Below, piece after piece: positions 1-12,203 of a stretch of 29,181 bases of DNA. The stretch's first letter is position 1. Each line of letters begins with the position of its first letter. A program made the translations under genes and the position numbers. The notes under the pieces were generated by a model. It did no database searches, was not told the DNA's origin, and saw only the letters and a list, made by a program, of their open reading frames with translations. Origin of the DNA: Prototheca cutis (lineage: Eukaryota; Chlorophyta; Trebouxiophyceae; Chlorellales; Chlorellaceae); assembly GCA_002897115.2 (NCBI GenBank), contig BCIH01000016.1:301580-330760 (forward strand), given 5' to 3'.

Positions 1-1996
<1,996 letters not shown>

Positions 1997-4368
1997 GCCG
2001 AAATCGCGCTGTTAGAAGGAATGAAGGCCAATGCGTCCTCCAATCTGGGACGCCAGCCACTCTGGCAATCCACAGCCCGCGCTGACAAGCCTCCGCACAG
2101 GCGGAAGAAGGCTCCTCCTGCGTCTGAGAATGGACGAGTCCACTTGCATGCACAGTATATTCAAAATTGTAGCTGACCTGGGGAAAGAATACCGGGTAAG
2201 AGAAGGGCCACGCACTTGTCCAATCGAGCATGCGATGGGCATCCTGCGACGATTTGGAGGGTGCATCTCGCGCCCTGCCCGGGAAGTGGTGAATAGCACA
2301 ATATTCGACAATCCCCTCCAGGCCCTCCCGTGCGAACATCCCCTTGTACGACTGCACGATGATGTTTATTCCGCACCCAAAACACGGTTTGACAACAGGG
2401 CGGGGCCAGTACGGAGCGTGCTCGTGGGCAACCACCCTTCGACCGTCGGGGGCGGCGCAGCTGTGGAGGACGGGGCCACCAAACCGCGCGTGTAGGCCCC
2501 TGCAACGCCTGTCAACTCCAGCAATCGAGATACTGAAAGGATTGAGGGTGCAGATGGGAGTTGCGATTATGTCGGTTTCTCGCTCGACGGCCCTTGGCAT
2601 TCTTCAAACGCGCCGCCAGCAAGCGCGATCGGGATTGGCAAGAGCTTGGGCTATGCACTGTTTGGGTCCCAGAGCAGGTGCTGTTTGGATTGATTCCACA
2701 AGAAAATCTCTTCTTACACCTCCATATCATTATTCAATTGCCCATTGTTTTGTCGAATCAAGGGGAGTACTGTGCAGACAAAGACAGGTCAATCTCTCTA
2801 GGGATCAGATTCAAGTTCAACAACAGGCAATGTCATGGCCGCCATTTTCTGGGCCTCTGCAGCTGCATCTGGCCTCNCTGTGGTCCTCCGCCTGTACTTC
2901 TGGCAGCTGCGTTCCCGCCACCCGATCTTCCGCTTCTTGGATCCAGAGCCTGAGTTGAGCGGAATTTCAACCCAGAGCCCTTCTTCTTCCAGCTCTGTTG
3001 CTCACTTGTCGACGGATTCCGGGGAGCGGGTGCTCAGTACTTTGTGAGTGAATCGAAGAAGNTCATCCTTCAGTGTGCCCGGGTTCTTTAGCATAAAACG
3101 CTGCACCATGCCGTCGATGACAAAGTCTTTCAGGGGTGGCAAGGGGCAGGGGTTGAAGGTCCAGCATCGTCCCCACTTTAGGGTTCCCCACTCAGGGTCA
3201 GCAAGACCAGCTGGCTGTCCACAGCAGCCTGCTGGGATCTGGCACCTTGGATATCTCATGATGAGTCCTGCTCAGCATAGCGGGGATTGGGCTGGCACTG
3301 CCGGTGGCTGATCCGACAGCCGACCACTTCCTGGCTCAGATCATGCCAGTCGTCCATGTGCTGGGCGTCATCGTCGGGCTGAGGAGCTGTAGTGCCTGGT
3401 GCCGGTTGACGTCCGCAGTCAAAACGCCTTCTCCTCATCCTGCATTGAAGATGACCACAGGAATGGGTAGTGCAGCCACTGCATCGGACTGGTCGATGCG
3501 CCGGCTGTTGCAGGACCGGGGTCAGATCTCCGGTCGGCACCGGGCCGCCCCGCACGACGCACTGCTGCCGCGTGAGCACAACCTTGAAGGGAGGGCTGCA
3601 CCGGCGGCTGCCCTGGGACATGCACGCCAGGGGTGGCATTGAGGTTGTCAAGCACGCGCAAGAGGCACACCTCCGCAATGCAGCGGGGGTCGGAAGAGAA
3701 GACACTCACCCAGACGGTACGCCAGCATCAAGTGCAACAGGTGCTCCAGGCCGGGACGAGGCCAGTGGACGTGATGCCCTGCGGTTGACAGTGGCCCCCA
3801 TCCAGTAGCAGCACTGTGCGCAACCCAAACAGCAGCACCGCCCGGAACAAATATGCCATCCTCAAATGCCAGAGGTGTGGCGTGGTGTAGAACCGCGACG
3901 TCAACGCCGCGCGGAACATCCGCCACCTGGGGGAGAGATGGGTCCTGACCGGCAAAAGACCGCCGCCTTTTGCTCGCAAAACCAAGCTTGGGGCCCCCCT
4001 TTTTGCTGCACATCCCCCGTCTCCCAGGCGCTCCACCTGGTATGATTTCATCACCAAGATACTCCGCTGGCTCTGGTCTGCGGAACAGCACCATTGAACA
4101 CGTGCTGTGAGGACAACCCTCGCGGATCTCTTGTGGGGTGCGGCCCCAGGTTTTCTGGATCGTCCCAATCGGCGAGAGTATTTGTGCCCAACTCAACTCC
4201 ACGTACCCGCTGAATAAGAGTCAGAGGGCCATCTACGCTCCGTCACCAGTCTTATATTCATTTCAAGGATCATATTGGGTTGAGTTTTGTTCAACTGGCG
4301 CGAGTCTTGCCCAGTCGTTCTTCCATTTTCAGTGTCGTCGAGTGTGGGCCGCGGGAAGGCCTGTCGTC
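1997..4368. other. Intergenic, gene-poor; no intact gene recognised
   Basis: This separates divergent Prp43 (minus) and ETFB (plus) and must hold both promoters. Reading all frames I find only short open stretches. The best is an interrupted minus-strand frame at 2798-3259, listed separately. The minus strand of 3650-4200 has two overlapping short open frames with no clear family. Single N bases occur at 2877 and 3062. Confidence 0.5.
2798..3259 (-). pseudogene. Interrupted reading frame, function unknown
   Basis: One minus-strand frame is open from 3259 to 2798 apart from a single TGA at 3004-3002. The first part reads PPLKDFVIDGMVQRFMLKNP, rich in typical protein-like composition. After the TGA the same frame continues for 67 codons through an acidic stretch (ELEEEGLW) into a basic one (GSKKRKIGWRER, then KYRRR) resembling a nuclear localisation signal, ending at TAG 2800-2798. 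The TGA sits inside AAGTGAGC, so it could instead be a splice donor. In that case an AG near 2950 would give a 56-nt intron and a different downstream frame. I do not recognise the family. It may be a decayed gene, a terminal exon of an unrecognised gene, or chance. Confidence 0.22.
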
Positions 4369-5739
4369 ATGCGCGTCCTTGTCGGCATCAAGCGCGTGAT
4401 CGACTTCAATGCTCGCGTCAGAGTCAAGCCAGACAATGTAAGTGTTGCATTTATGACGTGCACTGCCCTCGGTGGTTCAGGCTGGTCGGGTGAGGTGTGT
4501 CGGTGCCCTCCGGACCGCTGGCTGACGCCGGGCTCCTCCGCTCCCTCGATTCCGCGCAGACTGGCGTGGACTTGAAGGCTGTCAAGATGGGTGAGCATTG
4601 AATTGTGATTCGTATTGTATTTTTTATGGCTCACTGGAATGGTTGAGGGAATTGCTGTGTTCCAGGTTGCCTGCCTGTGTTGTGTGGGCTCCCCTATAAA
4701 GGCGCAGTCTCTCACCGGATGCCTCCCTGTNCCCTCCTCCACATGCCACTACGCCACGCAACTACCCTCCCACAGGGATGAACCCCTTCTGTGAGATTGC
4801 GGTGGAGGAGGCGGTGCGGCTGAAGGAGTCTGGCGCGGCGCAGGAGGTGGTGGCTGTGAGCATTGGGCCCAAGGCAGCTGCCGACCAGCTTCGCACGGCG
4901 CTGGCGATGGGCGCTGACCGCGGCATCCACGTGGTGGAGGAGGGTGAGGTCCAGCCCCTGGCGGTGTCCAAGCTGCTGGCGGCGCTGGCCAAGAAGGAGG
5001 GCTCAGACCTCGTGATCCTGGGCAAACAGGCCATCGATGATGACTCCAACCAGACGGGCCAAATGCTGGCAGGAATGCTAGACTGGCCCCAGGCAACCTT
5101 TGCCTCCAAAGTCCTTGTTGATGCCGGGAAAGCTACCGTGACGCGTGAGGTGTGTATTGAACTCTTTTTTTGTTCCGTGTAGTAGTGGGAGGGAACAGGG
5201 GTGGGCGGTGGTGATGCGGATGACTGGAAGGTGCAGAGTGTTGCCCATGCACGCAGGGAATCTACATCTGCCATGTGATCCAAACACACAAGATGATTGC
5301 TCCTCACAGCAACTCAGTATACCAAACAACTGCACAGGTGGATGGCGGGTTGGAGACGGTGAGCTTCAAGCTTCCGGGCGTCGTGACGGCCGACCTGCGG
5401 CTGAATGAACCGCGGTATGCCACGTTGCCAAACATCATGAAGGCCAAGAAGAAGAAGATTGACACCCTCAGTGCCCAGGTTGGTGGCCAGTGCGTCAGTC
5501 TGGCAAGCTTGCAGTGTTTTCAGCCGCCTCATCGTAGGAGCAGTGGACATCTTATTGCCCACGCAGCAATGACTGACCCAAGCCAACCGTCCAATTTGTC
5601 CCAGGATCTGGGTGTGGACCCCACGCCACGATTGAAGACCGTTCGGGTTGAGGAGCCTTCCAAGCGGCAGGGCGGCGTCATGGTGTCCTCTGTCAAGGAG
5701 CTCGTGGATAAGCTCAAGAATGAGGCCAAGGTCTTCTGA
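4369..5739 (+). CDS. ETFB: Electron transfer flavoprotein subunit beta
   Basis: Beta subunit of the mitochondrial matrix ETF heterodimer, which takes electrons from acyl-CoA, isovaleryl-CoA and related dehydrogenases and passes them to ETF:ubiquinone oxidoreductase. Exons 4369-4437, 4560-4590, 4776-5149, 5338-5478 and 5605-5739 join in phase to 249 aa, close to the usual 250-255. The protein opens [19 protein letters not shown], has [17 protein letters not shown] (AMP-site half) and [18 protein letters not shown]. The ETF-beta signature runs over [16 protein letters not shown], followed by [20 protein letters not shown]. The lysine-rich KAKKKK site, methylated in animal ETFB, is kept. No separate presequence is seen, as is normal for ETFB. 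It is convergent with the RraA-like gene. A 31-nt second exon is notable. No TGTAA was found in the 360 nt after the stop. Confidence 0.96.
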
Positions 5740-6098
5740 TTGATTACCCGGTGGCTCTTCCTGACTGAATTGCCTGCCTGGTGATGGCAAGGGTGTGATT
5801 TTTTCGGTTACCATGATGATTGTCGTCGTTGCGGGCAGAGGCTGGTGATGGGGTCAAACAGGCAGACGAGCACTCCCCCTTGTTTTCTTTGGTGTGCACG
5901 TGTGCTTGGCCTGTCATTTTGTAGTGGTGGTTTTGCAGAGGCCATGTGCAATTTCTCGCCAGCCATAAAAGCCTAAAGTTGTGTTCCTACAGTCTTAGCT
6001 GGGCTGAGTCGGACCAGGCGTGCGATACAGAGACAGCAGACAGGGGTGGATGGGGCCGTTGGTGCCTGCCTGGCATCCACAACCCCGGGCTTTGGCCA
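5740..6098. other. Convergent intergenic region between ETFB and the RraA-like gene
   Basis: This holds the 3' untranslated regions of two convergent genes. I see no open frame with family similarity and no TGTAA on either strand, so the cleavage signals here are not of the commonest chlorophyte form. Confidence 0.5.
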
Positions 6099-7080
6099 TC
6101 AGCCCTGCTTGAGTTCGGTCTTGGACACGAGGATGCCATCGCCATCAGAGTACAGCCAGTCCCCTGGGGAGATGAGGGCTCCAGCGACAAGCACGGGCAC
6201 GTCCCGCTGACCCGGATCGCGCTTGGAGCTCTTGAGTGGGTGGGTGTTGAGTGCCTTGATGCCAAGGTCCATGCCCGCAATCTCCTCCGAGTCACGCACG
6301 CAGCCGTTGATAACGACGCCGGCCCAGCCGTTGGTCACACCCAGCATCGCCATCTTGTCGCCAAACACCGCGCAGCGCTGCGAGCCGCCGGCGTCCACAA
6401 CCAGGACGCGGCCGTTGCCGGGCTCCTGCAGCGCCGTGCGTACATTGGGGTTGCTCTCGAAACACTTGACCGTGCTCACGGGGCCGCTGAACCGCGGCCG
6501 GGCACCGTAGCTCCTGTATAGTGTGGAGGGTTATGTGCGGCGGTGTGTGTGCAAGGCGTGGTGGGTGGGGAGTCGACAGGAAGGTCAGCATGCGTGGGCG
6601 AGTAACGCGGCGATCGATGGCACGACACCAGGGCGTGTTTGCCTGATGCAGCAGGAGACGAGCAACGCAGAGATGAGTTGACCGTGGGCAGGCCCAGAGT
6701 CGCAGGGTTCGTCGTAAGAGCTCCTCAGAAAAACTTTCACAGGACATTACAGTCGCTGAGGATGCAGAGATGACATGCGCGGGCCGAGACGGCACTGTCT
6801 GGAGGCTCTTCCTTGCGACACCCACCACCCTATGGAGGCGCCAGACAAGAACACCCCCGTTCCAAACACTCCGGTCCTGAGCGATCTCGACCCACTTGAA
6901 GACGGACTGCATGATCTGGACTCCACAATCCTCAGCCACGGTGTCAATGGGAGCCGCCACGTACACATCGCACAGATCGGCGGTGCCAAATTTGCCCGGT
7001 GGGGTGGGAGGGCAGGGGTTGGTGGCCATGGCCCGGACGCCCAGTCTCACTGGCCCACGGAGCGCAAATGTTCGCAACAT
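6099..7080 (-). CDS. RraA-like protein (HMG/CHA-aldolase fold), organelle-targeted
   Basis: Member of the RraA family: bacterial RraA inhibits RNase E, while relatives are class II 4-hydroxy-4-methyl-2-oxoglutarate/oxaloacetate aldolases. Exons 7080-6896 and 6513-6099 join in phase (AA + G gives Lys) to 199 aa. Family features seen are FGTADLCDVY near the start of the mature part, SYGARPRFSGPVSTVKCFE, GRVLVVDAGGSQRCAVFGDK, NGWAGVVINGCVRD (the metal/pyruvate-binding G-D and R-D pairs) and GDWLYSDGDGILVS. The leader MLRTFALRGPVRLGVRAMA is basic and hydroxylated with no acidic residue, which suggests mitochondrial import. In-frame ATGs at 7125 and 7119 would add an acidic stretch that suits a presequence less well. 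The 382-nt intron is the longest seen here. Whether the protein is an aldolase or an RNase E-type regulator cannot be told from sequence. Confidence 0.88.
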
Positions 7081-7368
7081 ACTGGGTTTATCGGTACCAA
7101 AGGCCTCAGCGCTCTGCATTGTCATGTAACCCCCCCTGCGTTTCTCTGCCACGGACGTCAGCACGGGCACCCGCTCGGCACCAGAGCCCCGATATCGTCA
7201 TGGCATTTTTTTCCACGTCCGACAACCGGGACCAAAGTTTCATTTTCGATCCAGCCGCTTTTGGCCGCTGGGACACGGCATACTTTGGGTAAATTGCGTG
7301 AAGAGTACGTGCATAAAACGTACTCGCCAGCCTGGTGTGGGAGTTGGTGCTGGCAGGAGCTGACCAGG
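7081..7368. promoter_or_regulatory. Compact divergent promoter region, RraA-like / mitochondrial carrier
   Basis: Only 288 nt separate the chosen ATG of the RraA-like gene (minus) from the ATG of the carrier gene (plus); 243 nt if the 7125 ATG is used. Both 5' UTRs and both promoters must fit here. I see no convincing TATA box. Shared regulation is inferred from spacing only. Confidence 0.45.
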
Positions 7369-9201
7369 ATGGCGGACTCCGTCGCGGCAAACGGGTCTAA
7401 CGGCACATCCTCTTTTACGCTCAGCAATTTCCTGAGGAATAGCTTTGCCGGAACATGCGGTAGGAATGCTGTGATAAGTTGATGGAGCCACCGATCGAAG
7501 CCCCGATCGATTGCATGCATGTGTGGGGACAGGGGGGAGGGCAAGGCCCCACACTCATTCACCCCCGGCGCCAACCCACGCAGGTGGCATCAACGTGGTC
7601 CTGGTTGGACACCCATTTGGTATGCCCAGGGTCGGTGATGTCATGAATTACTGTCTTGGTGTACTGCGGTGCATTTGCCTGGCCCCAGATCATTGATTGG
7701 TGGCGTTTCGTGGGTCCCACGCACGAGGGCCACTGCACGGCTATACAGAAAAGCGGGTGTAATCCAACGACGCCTCCCCTCCTCCCATGGAACCCTTGCA
7801 CAGACACGGTCAAGGTGCGGCTGCAGACGCAATCACACACAAAGCCCATCTACAGTGGGGCGCTCGACTGCTTCCGCAAGACCGTGCAGTGGGAGGGGAT
7901 TGGGGGTTTGTACAAGGGCATGTCCTCGCCCCTGGCAGGACAAGCCTTCTTCCGGGCAACCTTCTTCGCGGCCTTTGCCGAGTCCAAGGCGTTCCTGTCA
8001 AGGAACGCCGATGGCACCAAACGCCCGCTGTCCGAGGCCGACCTCTTCAAGGCATGCACGCGCCGGGGTGGCGGGTGGTGCCAGGGCCAGGCAATGGGGC
8101 GATTGGGGTATGATGGTGGCGGGGCTGCCAGTCACACGGTGCCCCTGTGTATGCACGAGCAGCAGAATGCAGGATTTTTCAGAGGACACCTTTTCCTTAC
8201 CTCCGGGGTCAAACATTGAGCTAAAAGGCACGCACAACCCTCCATGGCATTGCAGGCGGGTGCGCTGACTGGGTTGGTGGCGTCATTCGCGGAGACGCCC
8301 ATCGATCTGTTCAAGTCGCAGCTTCAAGTTCAAACCATCCGAATGAAGGCAGATCCCAACTACAAACGTACGTGGGCTGTGCGCTGAGATTGGAAGGCTA
8401 TCTCCCCCCCCGAACTGACAGGGTTGTGCCGCCCTTGTTCTAACCAGACAAGTTTTCTGAGCCCGCCCCCCCCCCCCCCCCCCCCCCCCCCCACACACAC
8501 ACACCCACACACTGCGCAGCGCCATTTACGACGCTGGTGCAATGTGTCAAGGCGTCGCTGGCTCATAGCGGGCTGCGTGGCCCATACCAGGGCCTCGGCA
8601 TCACCATTCTGCGCAACATTCCATCCAACGCTGTCTACCTCGGTTCCTTTGACGTGTTCAAGCATCGCCTCGCTGCCCGTCAAGGGTGAGCGCGTGTGAT
8701 CGGGATCGGGGGGCATGGGAAGGAGTAGGGCTGCTGTATTCGTGGCCTGGACAGTTGTCCCAAAGGCAGGGAGGGGGGGAGGCATTGCACACGCATGGCC
8801 ACCTGTGGTCGGCCAGTGGTCTTGGGATGTCTTTAGGCTGCTGGCCACATTTCGTTTGGCAAATACCCCCAACACCCCCCATCCTCCTCACGCAAACCAA
8901 CAGCATCGAGACCCGGGATCTGAGCTTGCCCTGGTGCATGGCGGCTGGCTCGGTGTCGGGGACGCTGTACTGGCTGGCTATTTATCCTTTGGACGTGATC
9001 AAGAGCGCGATGATGACCGACAGCATGGACAAGAGCCAGCGGCGGTACCCCACCATGCTCAAGGCTGTCCGTGCCCTCTGGGCCGAGGGAGGGGGGGCGC
9101 GCTTCTTCCGCGGCATCTCTCCCTGTCTGATCCGGGCTGTGCCGGCAAACGCTGCCATGCTTGGCACCGTGAGCAAGGTGCAAAACCTGCTGGGCGTCTG
9201 A
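7369..9201 (+). CDS. Mitochondrial carrier (SLC25), YMC/BOU/acylcarnitine branch
   Basis: Six-helix inner-membrane carrier. Exons 7369-7459, 7584-7619, 7804-8051, 8256-8367, 8520-8685 and 8904-9201 join in phase to 316 aa, typical for SLC25. The three repeat signatures are HPFDTVKVRLQTQ, TPIDLFKSQLQVQ and YPLDVIKSAMMTD, each P-x-D-x-x-K. Repeat ends carry GGLYKGMSSPLAGQAFFRA, GPYQGLGITILRNIPSNAVY and FFRGISPCLIRAVPANAA. The first and third signatures match the acylcarnitine/BOU/Ymc1 group best; in Arabidopsis BOU is needed for photorespiration. The substrate (acylcarnitine, glutamate, ornithine-type) cannot be fixed from this. The third intron starts GCATGC at 8052 and ends CAG at 8255, a GC-AG intron required to keep frame and family similarity. 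Intron 4 holds a 27-nt C run and a CA tract. It is divergent from the RraA-like gene and convergent with AGXT. Confidence 0.88.
8466..8513. repeat. C27 homopolymer followed by CA-rich tract in intron 4 of the carrier gene
   Basis: An uninterrupted C run at 8466-8492 is followed by CA repeats up to a few bases before the acceptor at 8518-8519. On the sense strand it forms the pyrimidine-rich part of the 3' splice site. Confidence 0.9.
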
Positions 9202-9382
9202 GGACTTGCTGCCAGGGGGAGTTTTTGTTGAACAATAATTTGTTGGCATCGCCGTTCTGTGCCCCGTTTTTTTGGGAGCCCTATGGATCCCTTTTCGTCG
9301 TCAGGAGTCTTCCGTGCACTGAAATTCGACGCTGCGCCAGCCCTCACCGTCCCCGTTGCTGGAACGAGCGAATGAATTGTTT

Positions 9383-9387
9383 TGTAA
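9383..9387 (+). terminator. Putative TGTAA poly(A) signal of the carrier gene
   Basis: TGTAA lies 182 nt after the carrier stop. It is the canonical chlorophyte signal, with cleavage normally 10-20 nt downstream. Confidence 0.55.
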
Positions 9388-9401
9388 CAAAAACGTACCC
9401 G

Positions 9402-9406
9402 TTACA
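9402..9406 (-). terminator. Putative TGTAA poly(A) signal of AGXT
   Basis: The complement of TTACA, 108 nt past the AGXT stop, faces the carrier signal with only 14 nt between them. Confidence 0.5.
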
Positions 9407-9513
9407 TCTTTGATCGCTCACTCGCGAATGTCATCACTTGGCATGAATGCGGGGGCATACTTGGCTCTTTCTGCTGGAGGTTTGCCCAGCTGGGACCAAG
9501 CGCCTTTGCTCTC

Positions 9514-11244
9514 TCACTTGGCCTCGCCGGTCCAGCCCTGGGCGGCGAGGCCGTCACGGAACGCGGCCAGAACAAGCTCGACGTTGGCGGGCTTGGCGTT
9601 GTAGCCCATGACACCCACACGCCAGACCTTGCCGAGCGTGGGCCCCAGGCCGCCGGCGATCTCGACGTTGTAGCGGTCCATGGCAAACTTGGAAAGCGCG
9701 GCGCCGTCGACGCCGGCGGGCACGGCAATCGTGTTGACCGTGACCAGCCTGTCTCCGGGGTTTTGCACAAAGTGCTGGAGGCCCAGGGCGTGAAGACCTT
9801 CCCACAGTTGGTCGTGGCAGGCCTTGTGCCGCGCCCACGCCGGCTCCAGGCCTTCCTCGGCGACGATGGCCAGGGCCTCGCGCATGGCGTACCACATGGA
9901 CACGAGACCGGTGTGGTGGTACGACCGCGAGCCGTACCAGCCCCAGTAGTCGCCCACCAGGTTGAGGTCAAAGTAGTACGACTGCACGGGCGTCGTGCGG
10001 GCCTTGACCTTGGCGAGCGCACGCTCCGACAGGAACAGTGGCGCGGCGCCAGGGGGCGCGGACAGGCACTTTTGCGAGCCAGAGTAGATGGCGTCGACGC
10101 CCCAGGCGTCGGCAAACATGGGCACGCCACCCAGCGTGCACACCGTGTCCACCAGCAGCAGGCAGTCATTGGCATGGCACAGGTCACCCAGCCCCGCAAG
10201 GCTCTGGTGCACACCCGTCGACGAGTCGCCCTGGACAAGGAACAGGACCTTGGGCTTGTGCTCGGTCACTGCGGCCGTCAGCTCCTCCAGGCTAAACGTG
10301 CGGCCGGCCTCCTTGGTCACCTCCACGACGTCAAAGCCCAGGCGACGGGCCATGTCGGCGGCGCGTGTGCCCCAGATGCCCTTGTTCCCGATCATCACAC
10401 GCTCGCCCCGCTCCAGCAGGTTGACCAGCGCGGATTCCATGCCCGAGTGGCCAGAGCCTGACACGCACAGCGTGTAGGGGCTGGACGTCTGGAACACGTA
10501 GCGCAGACCCTGGCGAACCTCGTCCATGATCTTCAGGAACGGAGGGTGCCTGTGGGGGTGTGGAAAAGGGGGGGGGGGGGATGGATGGATGGGTGGGTGT
10601 GAGGAGCGCCCTCTCGGGCATCAACAGGGGCCTGGCTCGTTGCATAATGGTCACCCAGCTCAGGCCGTCGTCACGACAACCAAATCCATCCACGCACATG
10701 TGTCCCAGCAGCGGCATGCTCTGTGCGGCGAGAATCCTGGGGTCGGCGTTGCCGGGGCCGGGGCCCATCAGGAAGCGCTGGGGGATCTGCGGGTGGGAAA
10801 GAGGGTGATCAGGAACGTCAGTGCCTTGGCCATGGCGCAGCAGTGATCCACAAAAACCTGAGAGTCGCAGGCCGCAAGTGCAAGGTATCCACCTCATAAC
10901 ACGGCCCCCTGCCGTGCACTGGTGGCCCCGCAAGCAAACAGGAGCACTCAAACCACTGCAGGCGCCCCACCCACCTCCAGGACCCCCGTGGGCCCGCGCG
11001 ACGACTCATCAACGGGCACGACCTTCTCCTGCATTGAAGAAAGGGACGATGGAAGGGATTCGTTTGTGGAGAGTTCCGACATGTGAGGGGATTGCGTCGT
11101 ACAGGATCTGGACTCCCAAGCCATCGAGCCACGCACCCCGGGGCGAGCGGTGGACATCGTGGGGACGGTGGTTGAAAGGAAACGGGCTTTCTGAAGCAGC
11201 TGCAAGCTTTTCGACAAGTTTTTCTCAATCAAAGCCTTCGACAT
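9514..11244 (-). CDS. AGXT: Alanine(serine)-glyoxylate aminotransferase, AGXT type
   Basis: PLP class V aminotransferase that transaminates glyoxylate to glycine with alanine or serine as donor. Exons 11244-10975, 10786-10698 and 10549-9514 join in phase to 464 aa. Motifs seen: FLMGPGPGNADPRILAA, SGSGHSGMESALVNLLE, GIWGTRAADMARRLG, GDSSTGVHQSL, LLVDTVCTLGG with the PLP-nitrogen Asp (D254), YSGSQKCLSAPPGAAP with Schiff-base Lys (K280), and IAGGLGPTLGKVWRVGVMG. The line-up is much closer to animal AGXT than to the plant peroxisomal SGAT (which starts near HHLFVPGPVN). About 90 residues precede IPQRF, including MSKALIEKNLSKSLQLLQ and KARFLSTT, a mitochondrial-type presequence; later in-frame ATGs could give shorter forms. 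The C-terminus EAK is not a standard PTS1. It is divergent from MDH. Confidence 0.92.
10568..10580. repeat. G13 homopolymer in an AGXT intron
   Basis: On the AGXT sense (minus) strand this is a C run that, with flanking CATC and CACCC repeats, forms the pyrimidine-rich tract before the acceptor at 10551-10550. Confidence 0.85.
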
Positions 11245-12203
11245 CTCCAAAGGTGCAAGTTCAGGGTATCTCTTGCGATTGCAAATTGGGTGATCCTTTT
11301 CCGTTTCGACGTTGGGCGGCTGCTGCCCAGGGCCCCCCCCGCTAGCGACGGGCCAACACGTGATGAGGTGTAAGGTGTAAACTCTCCCCTCAATTCGCAC
11401 TATTCGTAATTCTTTCTTGTTCTTTATCAAGTTCACTTGCTTTTTGGTTGTAGAATGGGATCGTTGTCGCTTGATGGAAGCTGTTAGTTGATCTTGCTAT
11501 TTTCTGACGTGGAAGTCGCCGTCCCCGGTCGGGCGGAACAGGCAGCCTGACAGGAGAAATCAACACGTTGCACAGCTTCAAGCCCCCGAGTTCCTCCGGG
11601 CAGGACAGTCCGCACAGTCCGCCGGGAAGGCGAATGCGAGAGGACACGCCGCCTTTGGACAGCATCTGAATTGATTGCTATTGTGCCGCACGACCGGATT
11701 GGGGTATTTGGGTTCCTGGGTTCCTGCGTCCTTGTTTCATTGTTGCGGGCACTCAAACTCAGACGCTTGATCCCAATCCATCTCAAAATGGAATGGACAT
11801 GCGTTCCTGGACAAATGCTTTTCATCGGTTCGTGACTTGTGGTGAATTCGCGCCTGTGTCCCCAGCGCCTGCCAAACACCCTTTTATCCTTGGCGTCTTT
11901 GAACGAGTAAGGAGCGTTCCTCAGTCGCGACGCAGCGCAGCGCCTCGGCACAGCAATGAGCAATCAAATCTGGCCGCTACGGGCTCAGAACGTTCGGCAT
12001 GGCCATCGATCTCGGCGAATTCACATCAAGGGGTTGTGGGACGAGTTGCCAGATTGCCCCTGCCTGGCCACGTCATTCACGTGCGGCGCCGTGACGGCTG
12101 TCTTTGCCACCTGACTAATAGTTGTTGTCCAGCGTCCAAGGGATCAGAACGTCTCTCGTCTGGCATTTTATATAATACAGCGCGTTGGCAGACGGAAATC
12201 ACC
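11245..12203. promoter_or_regulatory. Shared 959-nt upstream region between AGXT and MDH
   Basis: AGXT (minus) and malate dehydrogenase (plus) diverge from here. No coding exon is recognised, although a plus-strand open frame runs through part of it into the MDH start. An AT-rich element TTTTATATAATA lies at 12166-12177, 27 nt before the MDH ATG. It is followed by CAG, so it could be a TATA-like element or the end of a 5' UTR intron. Confidence 0.4.

Larger units (their letters stand above)
9202..9513. other. Convergent 3' UTR region, carrier / AGXT
   Basis: 312 nt between two facing stop codons. It contains one TGTAA on each strand (9383-9387 plus; 9406-9402 minus) and no other recognised gene. 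Confidence 0.6.

Noticed and set aside
3650..4202. Possible actin-related protein (ARP10-like) on the minus strand, from a short LLLDGGH-type stretch
   Set aside because: The match is about a dozen residues and needs two frame changes. No ATPase motifs or flanking exons support it.
7158..7574. Minus-strand open frame overlapping the carrier's first exon
   Set aside because: It is antisense to a well-supported exon and shows no family motif.
12166..12177. TATA box for MDH (TTTTATATAATA)
   Set aside because: It is only 27 nt before the ATG and is followed directly by CAG, so it could equally be the end of a 5' UTR intron. Not listed as a separate feature.
11793..12203. Plus-strand open frame running in frame into MDH, suggesting a longer N-terminus
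   Set aside because: The leader starting at 12204 with ACCATGT context is already a complete targeting peptide. The upstream part has no homology-like composition.
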